7,584 nucleotides of DNA from CAZNXE01 sp964576465 (lineage in GTDB: Bacteria > Planctomycetota > Planctomycetia > Pirellulales > JAEUIK01). The translations under genes were made by a program, and so were the position numbers. The notes below the pieces were generated by a model. It worked only from the letters and a program-made list of their open reading frames with translations. It was not told the DNA's origin and searched no databases. Below, one piece after another: positions 5,167 through 7,584 of the stretch. The stretch is from NCBI GenBank assembly GCA_964576465.1, contig CAZNXE010000286.1:1-7584 (forward strand), in the 5' to 3' direction. Position 1 is the first letter of the stretch. Each line of letters starts with the position of its first letter.

Positions 5167-6336
5167 TTGAAACGAATCTTCCGCGGTGGCTTGAACTGGC
5201 TGTTATTGTTTTTGCCCTTGGCAATCGTACTAGAGATTGCCCACATGCGGCACGTTGCTTGGGCCACGCCGACGTGGATCTTCGTGGCTTCGGCCCTGGC
5301 CATCATTCCCATGGCCGGTTGGATGGGGCGGGCCACCGAACATCTGGCGGAACGTCTTGGCGAAGGTGTCGGCGGCCTGCTGAATGCCACGTTCGGGAAC
5401 GCGGCGGAACTGATCATTGCCGTGATGGCGTTGATTGAAGCCCAGCAGAACCCCGAATCGGTCCTCGCGATGCACGCCTTGGTCAAGGCCTCGCTCACCG
5501 GATCAATCATCGGCAATATCTTATTGGTGATGGGCGTCGCGTTGTTCGCCGGAGGGCTGCGGTTTAACATCCAACGCTTCAACCCCGCCGGCACGCGAAC
5601 CAGCGCCACATTGCTGATGCTGGCCGTGGCCGCGCTGGTGATTCCCGCCATGTTCGCCCATCTCGTTCCCGACGATCAACCTCAGATCGATGCGTTGAGT
5701 GTGCAGCTTTCCGTGTTGTTGTTAGTGACCTACGCCTTAAGTCTCGTGTTCACGCTGAGCACGCATCCGCATTTGTACGAAAGCAAAGCGGAAAACGAGG
5801 AACGACCAAAGTCTTCGGCGCGAGTTGTTGGCGCCAAGCCAACACGCCGAGAGACCAACAACGAACATGTTCCGTGGAGCGTATCGCGGGCGTTCGGTGT
5901 TTTATTCGCCGCAACCGTTGGCGTGGCTGTGTTGGCTGAGTTGATGATCGGATCGGTTACCGCCGCCAGCGAGGCTTTTGGGCTTACCGAGTTGTTCGTC
6001 GGCGTGATTATCGTGGCGATCGTGGGAAATGCCGCCGAACACAGTACCGCGGTGTTGGTGGCACTTCGGAACCGGATGGACCTTAGCATGTCGATCGCCA
6101 TCGGCTCGTCGATTCAAATCGCGCTGTTCATTGCTCCGCTGTTGGTGCTCCTCAGCATGGCGATGGGCGTACAGATGGACCTGGTCTTTACAGTGCCGGA
6201 GATTATAGCGATGGGCATCGCGGTTGCCGTAACCGCACAGATTGCCGGAGATGGAGAAAGCAACTGGCTTGAAGGTGTCTTGCTGCTGGTGGTTTATGGC
6301 ATGTTGGGCATTTTGTTTTATCATCTTCCCGGTTAA
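5167..6336 (+). CDS. cax: Ca2+/H+ antiporter (CaCA superfamily, Cax type)
   Basis: Predicted 389-aa inner-membrane cation/proton exchanger that expels Ca2+ using the proton gradient. About 11 hydrophobic segments are visible in two inverted halves. Each half carries the alpha-repeat that forms the ion pathway: GNAAELI at 77-83 with GSIIGNILLVMG at 112-123, and GNAAEHSTAV at 287-296 with GSSIQIALFIAP at 313-324. Glu81 and Glu291 are the expected central ion-binding acids. A hydrophilic, charged loop at about 199-238 separates the halves. Length fits the family (about 350-400 aa). The start is TTG at 5167, the first possible in-frame start, since an in-frame TAA lies at 5161-5163. It gives a basic N-terminus (MKRIFRGG) directly before the first membrane segment. 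An ATG-GCG-TAA mini-ORF in the same frame sits immediately upstream. No good Shine-Dalgarno is present, so translation may be weak or leaderless-like. Followed after 90 bases by glgC on the same strand. Confidence 0.92.
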   Translation: MKRIFRGGLNWLLLFLPLAIVLEIAHMRHVAWATPTWIFVASALAIIPMAGWMGRATEHLAERLGEGVGGLLNATFGNAAELIIAVMALIEAQQNPESVLAMHALVKASLTGSIIGNILLVMGVALFAGGLRFNIQRFNPAGTRTSATLLMLAVAALVIPAMFAHLVPDDQPQIDALSVQLSVLLLVTYALSLVFTLSTHPHLYESKAENEERPKSSARVVGAKPTRRETNNEHVPWSVSRAFGVLFAATVGVAVLAELMIGSVTAASEAFGLTELFVGVIIVAIVGNAAEHSTAVLVALRNRMDLSMSIAIGSSIQIALFIAPLLVLLSMAMGVQMDLVFTVPEIIAMGIAVAVTAQIAGDGESNWLEGVLLLVVYGMLGILFYHLPG

Positions 6337-6345
6337 TTCACCGGG
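6328..6345 (+). terminator. Possible weak hairpin at the cax stop codon
   Basis: CCCGGT (6328-6333) and ACCGGG (6340-6345) form a perfect 6-bp stem with the TAA stop codon in its loop. There is no T-tract after it, so it is at best a weak or factor-dependent terminator or a 3'-end stabiliser. Confidence 0.25.
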
Positions 6346-6372
6346 GGCTGTGATTGCCTCCCACTTCGGCGA

Positions 6373-6378
6373 TACAAT
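6373..6378 (+). promoter_or_regulatory. Candidate -10 box upstream of glgC
   Basis: TACAAT at 6373-6378 matches five of six bases of the sigma70 -10 consensus and lies 48 bases before the glgC start. No -35 box is found at a normal distance (TTGCCT at 6354-6359 is only 13 bases away), so the call rests on the -10 alone. Confidence 0.25.
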
Positions 6379-6416
6379 GCTGGGCAGTGGTCGATTCAGC
6401 AGGCAGCGAAATAGTT

Positions 6417-6421
6417 AGGAG
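6417..6421 (+). promoter_or_regulatory. Ribosome-binding site of glgC
   Basis: AGGAG, the core of a longer purine run AGGAGAAGG, lies five bases before the ATG at 6427. It is the strongest Shine-Dalgarno in the window and fixes the glgC start. Confidence 0.75.
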
Positions 6422-6426
6422 AAGGA

Positions 6427-7584
6427 ATGCGGAACGTGATCACGCTGGTGCTCGGCGGTGGGCAAGGAAGTCGCCTTTATCCGCTGACAAAGTTCCGTTC
6501 AAAGCCGGCGGTTCCGCTGGCGGGGAAGTACCGTCTGATCGACATCCCGCTGTCGAATTGCATTAACAGCGGACTCAACCGCATCTACGTGTTGACGCAA
6601 TTCAACTCGGTTAGCCTGCACAAACACATCCGCAGTACCTACAATTTCGACGCGTTCAGTCGTGGGTTTGTCGAAGTGTTGGCCGCGCAGCAAACGTTGG
6701 ATAGTTCCGATTGGTACCAAGGCACGGCCGATGCGGTGCGGCAGAATCTACGGTACATCGAAGACCACGATGCCGAGTTGGTGCTGATTCTCTCCGGCGA
6801 CCAACTCTACCGGATGGATTTTCGCGAAATGCTTAAGACGCATCGCGAGTCGGGTGCCGATGTGACGATCGCGGCGCTGCCCGTGCCGCGATCCATGGCC
6901 TCGGCTTTGGGAATCATGCGGGTCGACGATTCTGGACGTGTGCAGGGGTTTCTGGAAAAACCGCAGACTGACGAAGACCTTGATCTCGTGCGGACCGATC
7001 CCGCATGGATCGACGCCCAGGGCATCGAAAGCGGCGGTCGGGAATGTTTGGCCAGTATGGGAATTTATCTGTTTCGCCGTGAAACGCTGGTGGATGTACT
7101 CCAGAAGACCGACTATCGGGACTTCGGCAAGGAAGTATTTCCGGCCTCGATTCGTTCGCGGCGAGTGCAATGCCACTTGTTCGACGGCTATTGGGAAGAC
7201 ATCGGTACGATTCGATCGTTTTACCATGCCAATTTGGAGTTGGCCTCGACCAATCCGCCGTTTGAAATCTCGTCGGCCGAATCTCCGATTTACACCCGCG
7301 CACGATTTCTCCCGCCGACGCGGATGGATGGTGTGACGGTCCATCGCAGTTTGGTCGCCGACGGTTGTCAAATCGAAGCCGGAGCGGTCATCGAAAACAG
7401 CGTCATCGGGCTGCGGTGCCGTATTGGGCGGGGCGTGCAGATTCGCAATTCGGTAATCATGGGGGCCGACTACTACGAAGATGTGAAGTCAAACGCCGGC
7501 AAGGATGAACATCGCGTGCCACTGGGAATCGGCGCCGAAACCGTGATCGATGGGGCGATTATCGATAAGAATGCCCGCATCGGA
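6427..7584 (+). CDS. glgC: Glucose-1-phosphate adenylyltransferase (ADP-glucose pyrophosphorylase), 3' end cut
   Basis: The first 386 residues of GlgC, open to the window edge with no stop. It makes ADP-glucose from ATP and glucose 1-phosphate, the committed step of glycogen synthesis in the cytoplasm. The nucleotidyltransferase domain has GGGQGSRLYPLT at 10-21, KPAVPLAGKYRLIDIPLSNC at 26-45, WYQGTADAVRQ at 96-106, SGDQLYRMD at 123-131 with catalytic Asp125, FLEKP at 175-179 (glucose-1-phosphate Lys178), DFGKEVFP at 232-239 and YWEDIGT at 255-261. A left-handed beta-helix domain begins near 298 (SPIYTRARFLPPT precedes it) with hexapeptide-like repeats (VIENSVIGLRCRIG). These motifs are closest to the cyanobacterial/plant-type enzyme, including FVEVLAAQQT at 81-90. 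Typical length is about 430 aa, so roughly 40 residues are missing. Activity in this family is set by allosteric effectors, which cannot be predicted here. Possibly heads a glycogen operon beyond the window. Confidence 0.95.
   Translation, partial: MRNVITLVLGGGQGSRLYPLTKFRSKPAVPLAGKYRLIDIPLSNCINSGLNRIYVLTQFNSVSLHKHIRSTYNFDAFSRGFVEVLAAQQTLDSSDWYQGTADAVRQNLRYIEDHDAELVLILSGDQLYRMDFREMLKTHRESGADVTIAALPVPRSMASALGIMRVDDSGRVQGFLEKPQTDEDLDLVRTDPAWIDAQGIESGGRECLASMGIYLFRRETLVDVLQKTDYRDFGKEVFPASIRSRRVQCHLFDGYWEDIGTIRSFYHANLELASTNPPFEISSAESPIYTRARFLPPTRMDGVTVHRSLVADGCQIEAGAVIENSVIGLRCRIGRGVQIRNSVIMGADYYEDVKSNAGKDEHRVPLGIGAETVIDGAIIDKNARIG

Noticed and set aside
5007..5651. 214-codon open frame on the minus strand
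   Set aside because: It is antisense to the first half of cax, whose membrane and GNAAE motifs are clear; Ala/Thr/Ser-rich shadow composition.
6748..7371. 207-codon open frame on the minus strand
   Set aside because: Antisense to glgC, whose motifs run continuously through the same bases.
5167..7584. cax and glgC as one functional operon
   Set aside because: Same strand, but a 90-base gap with a hairpin, a -10-like box and an independent strong ribosome-binding site, and no functional link between calcium export and glycogen synthesis.

Overview
The window looks like a chromosomal segment of a planctomycete, probably of the Pirellula/Rhodopirellula type. The basis is moderate-to-high GC, loosely packed genes on both strands, a Cys/Gly-rich small lipoprotein, an exported ADP-ribosylglycohydrolase-family protein, and palindromic intergenic elements of a kind I associate with that phylum. 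The taxonomic call is an inference from style, not from a marker gene.

Layout, left to right. Bases 1-56 hold an inverted-repeat element. A VOC/glyoxalase-family gene follows on the minus strand (79-492). Across a divergent gap come a poorly supported secreted hypothetical gene (about 666-1052, possibly frameshifted and continuing to 1153) and a well-supported small Cys/Gly-rich lipoprotein (1183-1551). A 305-base gap (1552-1856) contains a textbook rho-independent terminator, a second palindrome that looks like a dispersed repeat, and a candidate promoter. Next is a benzoylformate-decarboxylase-like thiamine diphosphate enzyme (1857-3563, plus). It converges with an ADP-ribosylglycohydrolase-family gene with a twin-arginine signal (3584-4960, minus). 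A divergent region of about 200 bases with a 13-bp palindrome and a hairpin leads to a Ca2+/H+ antiporter of the CaCA superfamily (5167-6336, plus). The last gene is a glucose-1-phosphate adenylyltransferase, glgC (6427 onward, plus), which is cut by the window end and has no stop codon here.

The genes do not form one pathway. They read as separate housekeeping or accessory units: small-molecule metabolism (VOC, ThDP enzyme), envelope or periplasmic proteins (lipoprotein, Tat-exported hydrolase), ion homeostasis (cax) and glycogen synthesis (glgC). Only cax and glgC are tandem, and glgC has its own strong ribosome-binding site after 90 bases. I found no tRNA, rRNA, CRISPR array, transposase or defence system. 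I do not see a clear new biological system. The best leads are the exported ADP-ribosylglycohydrolase, the altered cofactor and active-site residues of the ThDP enzyme, the possible frameshifted secreted protein, the Cys-rich lipoprotein, and the palindromic intergenic elements.
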